A DNA stretch of 42,500 bases from Mesostigma viride. Lineage: Eukaryota; Streptophyta; Mesostigmatophyceae; Mesostigmatales; Mesostigmataceae. The DNA lies in assembly GCA_009746045.1 (NCBI GenBank), contig RPFO01000022.1, forward strand, positions 4,480,702-4,523,201, written 5' to 3'. The first letter of the stretch is position 1. Each line of letters opens with the position of its first letter. The position numbers and the translations under genes are program-made. Of the stretch, positions 8,227 through 18,009 are shown in pieces. Under the pieces are notes generated by a model that worked only from the letters and a program-made list of their open reading frames with translations, was not told where the DNA came from and ran no database searches.

Positions 8227-9052
8227 TTACGTTTATGTCCGGGGAATAACGGAAGTTTGCTGGGCAGTACTTTCTTTTCCCGCTGCGTCACTGAAAAGGT
8301 AAACGGCCTTGCGTTATCAAAACAGCAGCGACTAGAAAGTCGCTGTGCTTAATTGCGATGTGGTAGTTTGATTCAACACATATACTGCCTTGTTGCTGAG
8401 AAGTTTTTCAAGGCTTGCTGGTATGTTGCCCATATGTTTCTAATGCTTCAACTCATGTCCAAGTGATCAAGACTGGCTTGGAAACTTGAGCTTGTCATGT
8501 TTACATTGTGCTTGTGTTACAACTTGTGCCTCTTTGCATTATATGTTTCATATATAACGTAAGGGTTCAGCATCATGGTTTAGCACCGTGGTGGCAGCCG
8601 AGCCTCTACCAACGATCATGGACCTAACCTTGGCGAGTATTTGCTTCATATTTCACTCGTTGGACTGAGCTAGCTTTACACCTGCTGTATGGCCTGCACC
8701 ATGGTCCCTGGTTGCCAGTTACATTTTGTCCCCCCACCCTGGCCGGCTGCAGGGTCTAGGACTGCGAGGGTGTAACATAGACATGTTGTGGGCACCCTGG
8801 GTGCATGTTCAGGGCCAGCCATGACCTGGCCATGCCTTCTTTCTTGGCATATTGTTGACTTGAGTGCTATTTGGTCACTCGCGTAGCGACCCCCCTGCAT
8901 TCATAAATCGTAAACAATTATACAATGAGCATATTTCATGGATGTTAAGCATTGCAACTCTTGAACATATCATAAATGAACATGGTTCCATACCGTACCC
9001 ATGGATGTGTTGACATGTGTTAGTTATTACAAATGGTATCCATGCTTTAAAA

Positions 9053-9070
9053 TGTCCTCATTTGAGGACA
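9053..9070. repeat. Right palindrome of the nested insert
   Basis: It is the same 18-bp palindrome as at 7345, here extended by AAAA/TTTT arms to 26 bp (9049-9074). Confidence 0.9.
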
Positions 9071-9089
9071 TTTTCTTGGTGATTAGACA

Positions 9090-9896
9090 GTAGTAGAAGA
9101 AGCGCTTAGGCACTATGTTAATGGCTCGGGTAGTGATTGGGAGGATTATTTATGTTTGGTAGAGTTCTCCCTCAACAATTGTCCCCAAGCTGCGCATGGA
9201 TATACGCCCTTCTTCTTAGATACTGGTAGACAGCCCCTTACCCCTACCTCTCTCTTAGCTAGTCCTCTACGGGACAAGGATGATGTGTCCCGAGATACTG
9301 TAGAAGGTGTACAGTCCTTACTAGATAGAATGAAAACTGCTCATGACCACGCGATCTCAGGGTATCAAAAAGCTCAGGCTAAGTACCTTGCTAGGTTGCG
9401 TGCCTCCTTAGATAGACGAGCACCTGAGATAGAAGTAGGAGATCTAGTATTAGTAGAAGGCCCCCGTGTTGGCCGTTTTGCTCATAAGTTTGAAGCAGAA
9501 CTGAAGGTCAAACTTAGGCCTGCCTTCTTAGGACCCTTCCATGTGTTGTCTAGGGTAGGAAATTTCTTGTATAAAGTCGATATCCCTACCTCTTGGCAAA
9601 CGCATTCAAACACCTTCCATAGGAGCCAGCTTAAACTGTACCACCCTAGTACGTTCGCTGGCAGGGAGTTAGCGCCTGCCCCTTTAGAGCATAATCCTGA
9701 CACTGGGGAAGTAGAAGACGAAGTAGAAAGCATCGTGGCCCATCGAGATATCAAAAAGGGCCGCGGTACCCAGCGTCAGTATAAAGTGAAGTGGATGTAT
9801 GCTCGTAGTGAAGTAGATAAGGTTTGGTATACGGAGAGTGAGCTAGATGGGTGTAGTCGCCTGCTGCAGGAATATAAAACCCTGCACAAGCTCTAG
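9090..9896 (+). CDS. pol: Pol part 4: integrase C-terminal domain and chromodomain
   Basis: This frame is open from 9087; an ATG at 9156 is internal to integrase and need not be a start. It opens with the helix that follows the catalytic Glu (VEEALRHY, LVEFSLNN), then the integrase C-terminal region (LVLVEGPRVGRF, FLGPFHVLSRVG, NTFHRSQLKLY). It ends in a chromodomain (residues of about 186-232 from ATG 9156: VESIVAHRDIKK, YKVKWMYARSEVDKVWY). Chromodomains read histone marks and steer chromovirus integration. The aromatic cage is only partly evident. The coding sequence overlaps the frame of the 3' ORF by about 50 bp. It is separated from the rest of integrase by the nested insert. Confidence 0.9.
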   Translation, partial: VVEEALRHYVNGSGSDWEDYLCLVEFSLNNCPQAAHGYTPFFLDTGRQPLTPTSLLASPLRDKDDVSRDTVEGVQSLLDRMKTAHDHAISGYQKAQAKYLARLRASLDRRAPEIEVGDLVLVEGPRVGRFAHKFEAELKVKLRPAFLGPFHVLSRVGNFLYKVDIPTSWQTHSNTFHRSQLKLYHPSTFAGRELAPAPLEHNPDTGEVEDEVESIVAHRDIKKGRGTQRQYKVKWMYARSEVDKVWYTESELDGCSRLLQEYKTLHKL

Positions 9897-9972
9897 TCGT
9901 ATGCCTTCTCCTCTCTTATGTTATGTCTGCTGTCGACGGGTGGTTGGTTGTCCCCTCCCCTCCGCAGCCGTC

Positions 9973-12285
9973 ATGACAGAGCCTACCCCTCCGGCTGAGA
10001 GCCCGCTGCCGTCCCTGCCCCTACCGGACCCTGAGCTGTATTTCGAGGCCCTTCCGGGCCGCTGGGTGTCGCGATCATGTTACCAGGGTGGCGTTGTGCA
10101 GCCGGCCCTTCAGGCCCAACATGCGAGCTTAGTCAGGGCGGCCCTCTTCGGGGTCACGTGGTATGGTCCTTCCCCTAATGAGCCGCACCAGCTTGTCCTG
10201 CACGGGTTCGACGATGCCGGACACTGTTTGTTGGGGTGTGGTTCCAGCTGTCCCGCCTTGGGGCAGATAGATGCTGTTCTCCGGTGTTGCCGTGTGTTCT
10301 CCTACCTCTCCACTCCTGTGGGCCGTACCTGCCTACGGGAGGTGTTCCCTTGGCTTCCAGCTGAGGGTGATGCTGTGGTAGACGAGAACCCCTGCGACCT
10401 TTTACGGGCCGTAGAGTTCATGGAGTTAGCTGATCAGTCGGCGGGACTAGCGGTTAGTGGTCCTGCCCCTTCGGGCGCCCCAGCCGAGGTACATTATACT
10501 CCAGATTATTCTGCCTCGAGCGCTGCGTCCGTCTCCTCGGCGTCTGTTCCTCCCTCTCCGGTCCCGTCGTCCCCTCGGTCGACCCGGGGTGTTGCAGTAG
10601 AGCCTACCCCTTCGGGTTTGCCTGATCCGCTTTCGGCGACGGTCTCGGCTATGCAGGCTCAGATCCAGTCCCTGACCACGGCGTTCGGGGCCTTCCTGGC
10701 GGCCCAAGCGCAGACTCCGGCCACGCCAGGTGGGGTGTCTGTGGTGTCCGCGCCCCCTACCCCTTCGGTTTCTTCTGCACCTGTGGTTTCGCCGGCGCCC
10801 CCTACCCCTTCGGTTGCTGCGGTTCCGACACCTCCGGTTGCCTCTGTGCCTGCGGCCGACGTTCCCGCGCCTCGGCGCGAGCCTTCAGCCCCTTCGGCTG
10901 TGCCCGTCGTCGCCCCCTCTGGGCCGTCCGCTGCGCCCTCACAGCCAGTTCGTGGCTTCTTCAGCGACACGGGCGATCATCCCAGGCTTTGGGAGGGTGG
11001 TCCCCCGCAGAGGATCCCGGTGCCCGACTGGAGTTTGGATGGTAACCAATCCTATGCCGGTCTTCCTGTCCCTACGGGCCCTATCTTCAATATGTGGCCT
11101 GAGGGTGCACCGGCAACGGAGACCGGCGCGCCTGCGTCGATGGCGGGTCCGTCACGGCCCTCTCTGGCTTCGGGTCCGGCGCGACCTCCTGTTTTACCAG
11201 TGCCCCCTGCGTCGGTGTCGGCTCCTGCCCCTGCGTCGGCCCCTGCTCCGGTCCCTCCTCCTTCGGCCTCGCGGTCTTTGGCCGCGGTTGTTCGGTCCAC
11301 CGGTCAGGATCCTCGCGCCACCCGCGCTGCCGATTCCCTCAGGGAGTTGTCCCAGGGTGATCGGGACAGGGCTCCTTCCGTGGTGCACGCGACGCCGGAG
11401 TCGCGTGACACGCCCATTCCGGGGTATGGTATGTCCGCACTCGCCTGCCGACAGTGTGACCTGCCGCGCGCCTCTGCTGAGCTTGCCATCTCTCCCATGT
11501 CCTACGGGTTCTCCCAGGTGTGTCGGGCGCCCCGGGATCGTGGCCTACCCATTGAGACTGATCGGCCTCCGTTCGACATGGTTATTTTAGCTGATCCGGT
11601 GTTCGAGGGTGAGATCCTGGTTCGGCGCGTCCTGTATCGCTGGGCGAGGCGCCACAACGACTTAGACACCTACGGTGGGTTCCAGTGGGCTTACCCTCCC
11701 CCTCTGGGCATTATGGCTTCGGATGCCCTTACAGTAGAGTTTCCTGCGGTGCCGGGTGCGGCGTACACTACGGTCCTCCAGCCCATCCTTGAGTGGGATG
11801 CCCGCCGCCCGGCGCCTATCCCGGGCCAGGGTCTAGACTCCCGTGGTCACCCTCCTCCTCGGGCCAGCGACTACCTAGAGACATTCGGGTCGCGACAGTG
11901 TGTTCGTCGGTGGCGCTCCCGCGAGGTGCGGCACATCCGGTTGTGGCCGTCCAACGTGGAGCCCCTGGTGGACCTGTTCTTCCCGACGGGTATGCGCCCT
12001 CGGATCCGGTACCATCGCCTCCTCCTGCGGGCCCTTTGCCTGATCGCGGTAGAGCCTTTCATTCGCCTCTTTGCCTGTGGCTTTTTGGACTGGGCCCGTG
12101 GCCAGGTCGTCCTCACGCAGCATAGGTATTACTGGGCCTTCCTGGGCCTCTTTCCTGACGGCGTGTGGGCCGATGTTTTCCTCACCGTAGATAGGCATGA
12201 CAATGTTGAGGATGTGGCCCATTACCAGGCCTACCTGGATGTCCTGCTGGCCTCCCGCGGTACCTACCAGACGGATGGCCATTAG
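9973..12285 (+). CDS. Large extra 3' ORF of unknown function (770 residues)
   Basis: It is open from 9847, but the start is placed at ATG 9973, about 75 bp after the pol stop, because that ATG is shared by copies B and C while the upstream frame is not. It has three parts. An N-terminal part (about 1-155) contains several Cys and Trp. A low-complexity Pro/Ala/Ser/Val-rich linker follows (about 155-445, many PTPS and PVPS repeats). A C-terminal globular-looking part (about 470-770) is rich in Trp, Arg and aromatic residues, with a hydrophobic helix near 680-705. No domain is recognised. I see no convincing signal peptide or membrane anchor, so an envelope is not supported. Base composition is clearly GC-richer than gag-pol. 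It is intact here and broken by four 1-2-base changes in copy C. Confidence 0.75.
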   Translation: MTEPTPPAESPLPSLPLPDPELYFEALPGRWVSRSCYQGGVVQPALQAQHASLVRAALFGVTWYGPSPNEPHQLVLHGFDDAGHCLLGCGSSCPALGQIDAVLRCCRVFSYLSTPVGRTCLREVFPWLPAEGDAVVDENPCDLLRAVEFMELADQSAGLAVSGPAPSGAPAEVHYTPDYSASSAASVSSASVPPSPVPSSPRSTRGVAVEPTPSGLPDPLSATVSAMQAQIQSLTTAFGAFLAAQAQTPATPGGVSVVSAPPTPSVSSAPVVSPAPPTPSVAAVPTPPVASVPAADVPAPRREPSAPSAVPVVAPSGPSAAPSQPVRGFFSDTGDHPRLWEGGPPQRIPVPDWSLDGNQSYAGLPVPTGPIFNMWPEGAPATETGAPASMAGPSRPSLASGPARPPVLPVPPASVSAPAPASAPAPVPPPSASRSLAAVVRSTGQDPRATRAADSLRELSQGDRDRAPSVVHATPESRDTPIPGYGMSALACRQCDLPRASAELAISPMSYGFSQVCRAPRDRGLPIETDRPPFDMVILADPVFEGEILVRRVLYRWARRHNDLDTYGGFQWAYPPPLGIMASDALTVEFPAVPGAAYTTVLQPILEWDARRPAPIPGQGLDSRGHPPPRASDYLETFGSRQCVRRWRSREVRHIRLWPSNVEPLVDLFFPTGMRPRIRYHRLLLRALCLIAVEPFIRLFACGFLDWARGQVVLTQHRYYWAFLGLFPDGVWADVFLTVDRHDNVEDVAHYQAYLDVLLASRGTYQTDGH

Positions 12286-12643
12286 ATAGAGGGCCTTAGG
12301 CCCGACCTGAGGATGTTGTCCCTCCGGTATGTAGAGTCGCCCTCATGTTCTGGCCAGTTGACTGGTCGTTCTTGGTCCTTGGTGCTGATTGGTTTACTCT
12401 GTGTGTCCTGCCCAGTGCCGTTCCCCCCGGCAAGGACTTTGTTCCAGGCAGTTAGGGGAACCTACCACCAGGCTTGGTGCTGGCTAACCCTACACCTCCA
12501 GGCGTGGTGGTGGAGACCGTGTGAACTATTGGTGCCTTGTATCTTGGATGGCCTGCTGACTGTGTTAGTGTGTGCTGGGTGCATTAGGTTTCCTACCCCT
12601 TGTTTTCCTCCCTGTACGTAGGGAGAGGGCTCCCTACCTTTGT
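12286..12643 (+). other. 3' untranslated region of copy A
   Basis: This is non-coding sequence between the 3' ORF stop and the polypurine tract. A T/G-rich part precedes CTACGTAG-containing sequence. I see no gene or clear signal other than the tract that follows. Confidence 0.6.
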
Positions 12644-12653
12644 GGGGGGGAGG
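12644..12653 (+). promoter_or_regulatory. 3' polypurine tract
   Basis: GGGGGGGAGG lies directly against the TGTTACG of the 3' LTR, the position where plus-strand DNA synthesis is primed. Copy C has one more G (34003-34013). Confidence 0.9.
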
Positions 12654-13226
12654 TGTTACGTCGCGTAACAATTCGTTGTAGTTACGGACGTAAATTAGGT
12701 CTTTTGCCTCGGTTGTCCCTAGGTTTACGTTTAGGCTCCTACCGGGACATTATTGTCCTCGTAACAGTACTGTGGTACATTGGGTGCTGTTGGGCGCCGC
12801 GCCGCGTACTTTACTAGTGGTCCTTATCCTGTGGTAGAATGTAGTGGACCAGCGTGCATCAGTAGATGTAGTGGTCTAGCGTGCATCTGTAGGCGAGGGC
12901 CATGTCGGCCCGAGCGTGTTGGACCGTTGGTGACCATTTATGCGCGTCCTACCTTTTGTGTGTGCACTCGGCGTGTGTTAAATGAATTAACACATATAGG
13001 CTTGGGTCACGGCAGTGTAGTTGTGTTTCCTTCCTCTATTCCTGGAGTAAACGGGTTTTGATAAATGGTTGTATGGCGTATTATAGTAACACTTACGTTA
13101 ATGCATTGAGATCAGCTCCGTCACGTTCGTCTTTCGCCAGAGGGTTAAGTAGAGGAGGCCTGACCAGTTTAGGTAGTATCAGGCCCATTAGAGGTAGAGG
13201 TGGAGGTAGATATCCGCGGCGTAACA
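12654..13226 (+). repeat. 3' LTR of copy A
   Basis: 573 bp. It differs from the 5' LTR only near 12946-12960 (GTCCTACCTTTT against GTTCTACCCTT) and by one base in the CACATATAGG motif. The 3' LTR of copy C carries the same variants. AGAAG follows at 13227-13231. Confidence 0.95.
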
Positions 13227-13231
13227 AGAAG

Positions 13232-13805
13232 CCACGAATTTGATGTTGACTTGATATGCTTCTTTCTGTGAAGGCGTTGGATTTTTGTGCATGACATGTA
13301 ATCCTGCGTGTAATAATGAAATGTTTTATGAAATAGAAACTTGTCTTGCATGAGCCTTGCTGCAAATGCCGTTCATTGTTTTTCTCCCCCGGGTAAATGG
13401 GTGTTAGGGGTTAGGTTGACCGAAATGCTAAGTGAAATTCTAAGTGACATCCTGGTGACTGCAATTCAGATAACGACATGATTGTAGTACCGGTAGTGTA
13501 CGCGAGAAGCATACGACGTCGTAACCTACGGGACGAATACCGGGATCGTACAGTAAACGGACCCCATAACCTGACCGGTAACCTGAACGTTTACCGGGCG
13601 GTAACCTGAACCAGCCCGGTAACAAGGCCTTGTTACCGGGCAATAACGTGAACGGGCCCCGTTCCGGTTACCGGGCGGTAACCTGAACCGGCCCGATAAC
13701 AAGGCCTTGTTACCGGGCTTGTTTTGGTTATATTGCCCGGTAACCCGAACGTGGCCACGTTCACGTTCCGGGCACGTTCCGGTAACTGCGTCCGTAACCG
13801 GAACG
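13232..13805. repeat. 3' flank of the insertion, present again at 34592-35166
   Basis: These 574 bp of non-element sequence run from CCACGAATTTGATG to CCGTAACCGGAACG and recur after copy C with one 1-bp difference. After 13805 copy A's flank jumps into element interior, whereas copy C's flank continues into the same repeat family. No gene is supported. Confidence 0.9.
13560..13805. repeat. GTTACC/GGTAAC palindrome cluster (truncated copy)
   Basis: It consists of dense inverted copies of GCCCGGTAAC and GTTACCGGGC. A perfect 28-bp palindrome lies at 13614-13641 and a one-mismatch version at 13691-13718, both centred on AAGGCCTT. The cluster is cut off at 13805; the complete version is at 34920-35262. 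Confidence 0.85.
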
Positions 13806-14760
13806 CTGGATGTCCAAGTCTTACCCCTCAACAGTTTTTCACCTTATATTATGTTGCCTTACCCAAACACAGAGTCGTGGCAGAATCATAATAGGTGCGT
13901 CTTTTCTGGCTTTTAGTTCCTCACTATCTCACAACCCTGTATTACTCCTGAGCTTGCTAACCTCATTCAGTGTGAGTCTTTGGCCTCTCATGCCTACCTA
14001 ACTCTGTAGCAGAATTGTTAAGCGCTTAGAGACCATTAGTCCCTCCTGTTCAGATTGGCAGGATAGATTAGCCTTTGGTACCTTGCAAGAGGGTACTAAA
14101 TCATTTAAGGAGTATATGAAAGAGTTGATGCTCAGATGTGTACGAATTAGGGATTTGTCGGTGCAGAAGTACGTGCTCGCTTCCTACAAGGCCTCAGTAG
14201 ACCTTATTACGTGAAAGTCAAGCGCCAGTTCTCTGCCTACCGTTTTACTGATCTCCCCTCAAGCATGTGCGCCAGCATCTCTTGCGTGTAGCAGATTTCT
14301 TCACCGCCCCTTCTTCCTACCCATTCCCAGAATTAATATATATCCTTACCCCTGACGGGGAGAACTCCTATGTAGAAGAATTAGATATCTGTGTTACCGA
14401 CTTTCAGCCTTGATGTCTCTCATATCACATGCTATCATTGTAAGGAAGTAGGTCATCTTAAACGTATGAAAGTGCCCCAAGTTCTTTCGGGTGCTCCCCC
14501 TCATCCGACGCTCGCCCTCCTCGTACCCCCAGCGTGCTCCTATTTCTCCTACTTCAGGACGCATCCCTTCAGCTACCCCTAGTAGGCTGAATGCTGTGCA
14601 GACAGGTCCCAGGGTTCCCCTATGATAATCAGGCTCCCGCACCTCTTCGCTCCTCGTGACCTCCAGCAGTGGCTTTTTCGCCAGGGTCTTCTTCGGGTTA
14701 GTTCCTATGGATTTGGGGGGGAGGGGGAACAGTAAGGCTGTCAGCCGGGGACCTGGACAG
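13806..14760 (+). pseudogene. gag: gag fragment in segment B
   Basis: It starts inside the capsid region and contains recognisable pieces of capsid sequence. The zinc knuckle lies near 14427-14475, interrupted by extra bases after its second half. No long frame is kept. The damage follows the segment-wide indel pattern. Confidence 0.7.
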
Positions 14761-14779
14761 GCCTTAGATAGACCCAGAT

Positions 14780-17700
14780 AAAAATTTTGCCTGCCTGTGT
14801 TTATAACCTCTGTAGGAGCTGAATCTTCCCTACCACTACGTGTGCGTCCTCTTATGTTCTTGAATGGTGGTTTAACCGTCCTCACACTGTTGTAGACCCC
14901 TTCTTGCATGCTGATGAAATCTTGAATGTCTCTGTGTTGGTAGATAGCGGTGCGGCTATCCTTTCGTTGAGCGAGGCCCTAGTTAGGCGTTTAGGACTAG
15001 TCCCCTACCCCTCACACCAAACCCGTTACTGTTCATTATTGCTGATGGTCGCACCAGTCATTCCCCGGGTACGGTGTCCCTTCCCATGGTTATACAAGGA
15101 CGTACTGTCACCTACGGCCACTATAGGCCCTAATCACTACCGCTGAATGTATTACTAGGATTAGATTGCACCAGGATATATAAGATTACTATTAATTGAA
15201 CCATGGTCATTTGGTTTCCAGATAGCTCTTACTGGGTACCTGAACGTCATTATAGATTGGAAAATTTATCCTTGGTAGATATTACTCCTCCTACACCTGT
15301 TGATCCTCCTGTAAGACCTATACTGAAGTATTAATGTCAAATGACGAATTACGTTCTGAATTAAAGCCAAAATGATACCTATTATGTATGTTCCTCCAGT
15401 TAGAAGTACAAGAGATACTATCACTAATAATAGTGTGGATATAGATGTAAATACAGTGGATACAATAGGAGTAGGATTTACTGAAAATGAAATAGTAAGA
15501 TACATGGCTTGTGATAGATTCCTCAAAGTATTTGAAGAAAAGACTCCTTCTTTCTCCTCCTCGTTCTGTTTTACACCGTGTAGTATCAAGGACGGTCGTT
15601 CCTACGCACTCTCCGATGTTAGAATGGGCCTACCGAGTTAAAGGAACTAAAAACAGATTTTAGTGTCATTATATAGAAGCAGGATTTAGAGCCTAGTAAC
15701 TCCCCCTACTCAGCTGTGTCGCTGTTAGTTCCTAAGCCAAACGGCAAGTTTCGCCTAGTTACTGATTATAGGAAGTTGAATGATATTACTGTGAAATCTA
15801 ATACCCTCTACCTCGTATTGATGATATATTTAATAGGTTAAAGGTTCCCACTTGTTCACAGTACTGATTTTTGCGGATGGTTTTTGGCAGTTGCGGATAG
15901 CTCCTGAGGATTGCCAAAAACCGCCTTTGCTACCCCTTTTGGTCATTACCAGTTTAGAGTAGCGGCTATGGACTCTGTAACTCGCCTGCCTCTTTTCAAA
16001 TGTTAATGAATGAAGTGCTTGAACCTGTTATGGGAAATTCTCATCTTCCTCAGGTGTCCCTCTGTATCTAAAGGATCCCTCCTTCTCCTCTTTTCTTTAT
16101 CTGAGCATGACCTTCTTGTGTCTTCCAAGCTTACTTAGGAATATTTCTTATTTACTCTCCTGATTTTGAAACACACCTACGTGATTTAAAGAAGTATTAG
16201 AAATAATGGCTGAAAAATTCTTTGTGGGGCGCGCCGTGCTAAGTGCGTTCGGGGAGGAGTGTCCCATTTTTAGGACGTTCTGTCAGATGCCGGGGTCGCT
16301 ACCGACCCGGATAAAACTAAGTCAATTCAGGAATGGCCTACTCCACCGACGTTAAAGGTGTACGTAGTTTCCTAGAATTGCTTCTTACTATAGGCGTTTT
16401 ATCCCGCGTTTCGAACTTTACAGCCCCTATTAATCATTATTAAAGAAGGAATATCCCCTTTGTTGGAGTAGTGAGTGTCAGTCGGCGTTTCAGTGCCTAA
16501 AATCCCTACTCCTTTCCCCTCCTGTCTCATCCACCGATACTACTAAACTCTTGTTGTGGCTACAGATGCTAGTAAAGTAGCTATTTAAGGTGGGTCGCTT
16601 CTCCAGGATCAGGGTCAGGGCTTACAGCAATTGAGTATATCTCTAGGACAATGTCTCCTGCGGAGCGTAACATATCCCGCTCCACCAGCAGGAACTCTTA
16701 GCTGTGGTGTATTGTTGCCACGCGTGGCAGCACTCTTAAAGGCTGTCAATTTGATGTCTGCCTGAATGAACCCTGTGAGCTAGATCCTTATAGTTAGTGA
16801 TCCAACGGATCATCGTCCCCTTACCCATCTTCTCTCCAACCCAACCTTACCCCTCGGCAAGCGCGCTGGATGGAATTTTTAGCACAGTTTTCCCCTTTTA
16901 AACTTCAGTGATTCAAGGGTGTAGATAACTATACCAGATGCACTCTTCGTCGTGCAGACTATTCCTTCTTCGAGGACCTTGATGTTCTCAATACTACTCT
17001 AGTTCCTACTACTATGGGTGTAACCCCTATGGGTGAACTACTGATGATGATTCCTATGCCTACCTTTTTCATACAGCTTTCGCCTGCTGATCTCCTTCTC
17101 ACGTAGGACTCTCTTCCGTGTGAGGCCCTTCCTGTGGCCTCGGGGGGGAGGGGAAAAATAAAATTTCTATACCGCTTAGCATATAGCGACTAGGTCAGGA
17201 AAGTCTTATGAAACGTAGTCCCCCTAGGACCTCCCTTCTCTTCGGCAAGGCGGTAGGGAATCTCTTTAAACCTGTTCTGGATACTTCTGTAGCGATGCCT
17301 ACCTCTGATCTTGAACGCCTTATTAGTAGATTTACGGCCACTGAGCCGGAAGCATTAGCTGCCATTGCTGCACATCCCCAACAATTAGGCAAGCACCCTG
17401 TAAATTTGTACGGTGGTTTTTATATGTGCAGATAGCAGATTCTCCCCCTCAATGGCGCCTGTTTCCCCTCCTATCTGTCGCTCCCTTGCTCTTTGAGTTG
17501 CATGACTTAGGCTGCTCATCAGGGTGGTAAACGGGTTACGGGACCTAGTAGCCCGCTCTTATTACTGGCCTTCCCTTTATAAGGATGTGGATGAGTATGT
17601 TGAACTTGTCAATCTTGCCAGGAAATGAACCCAATAATGTAGGACAGATGCAGAACCTAGGACCTTGCCTGACCCTATCATGCTTGGGATTCTATCATGA

Positions 17701-18009
17701 TGGATTTTGTAGGACCTTTAGAAAGAATGATAGGGGCAATGCCAAATCCTTGTGTTCATAGATCGTTTACTCGTATGTTGCCATCTTGTGCCGTGGTCCT
17801 TTAGAACTCACCGCACGTGATTGCGCACGCCTATACCTCAATAATGTATATAGATATCATGGATTGAGTAGGCAGTTTATTAGTGATAAGGATAAATTAT
17901 TACCCTCAGATTTTTGGCAGCAGTTTTTCGCTGCATCGGTACAAGGTTACCACGGTACTGCCTACCACTCCTCCTCCTCTCATTTAGTAGAGCGTCTTAA
18001 TAGAGTAGT
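14780..18009 (+). pseudogene. pol: pol fragment (protease to integrase core) in segment B
   Basis: It carries the protease DSGAA region near 14945, RT and RNase H pieces to about 17000, and the integrase zinc and core regions to the insert at 18010. Frames change every few dozen codons through 1-bp indels. Local protein pieces match copies A and C closely. Confidence 0.75.

Larger units (their letters stand above)
7331..9088 (+). mobile_element. 1,758-bp insertion inside the integrase gene, palindrome-ended
   Basis: It is flanked by the direct repeat AGTAGT (7325-7330 and 9089-9094). Removing the insert with one repeat copy would leave integrase codons in phase. Exact ends are ambiguous because the target is a GTA-like repeat, so the duplication could be 4-6 bp. 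The ends are imperfect inverted repeats (GTCCAAAAACCAA against GTCTAATCACCAA, both followed by ATGTCCTC). Each end carries the palindrome TGTCCTCATTTGAGGACA (7345-7362, 9053-9070). This fits a non-autonomous terminal-inverted-repeat DNA transposon of a family I cannot name. It is present at the same site in B and C. Confidence 0.8.
636..13226 (+). mobile_element. LTR retrotransposon copy A (Ty3/gypsy chromovirus), full length
   Basis: This 12,591-bp element is bounded by near-identical LTRs (636-1207 and 12654-13226) that start TGTTACG and end CGTAACA, and by the 5-bp target duplication AGAAG (631-635, 13227-13231). Gene order is hybrid-binding ORF, gag, protease, RT, RNase H, integrase, chromodomain and a large extra ORF. 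Integrase after RT/RNase H and the terminal chromodomain place it among chromoviruses. The LTRs differ by three substitutions and one 1-bp indel, so insertion was recent. Gag and the 3' ORF are open in this copy. Pol has two 1-bp losses relative to copy C and a 1.76-kb insert in the integrase. It is large for a Ty3/gypsy element, which is usually 5-8 kb. Confidence 0.95.

Noticed and set aside
10447-11590. Arg- and Pro-rich frames antisense to or overlapping the 3' ORF (including a 286-residue plus frame)
   Set aside because: They are shadows of the GC-rich, low-complexity 3' ORF. Copy C reads them only because of frameshifts.
9973-12285. Envelope protein for the 3' ORF
   Set aside because: No signal peptide, no clear membrane anchor, no cleavage site. 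The hydrophobic stretch near residues 680-705 contains charged residues.
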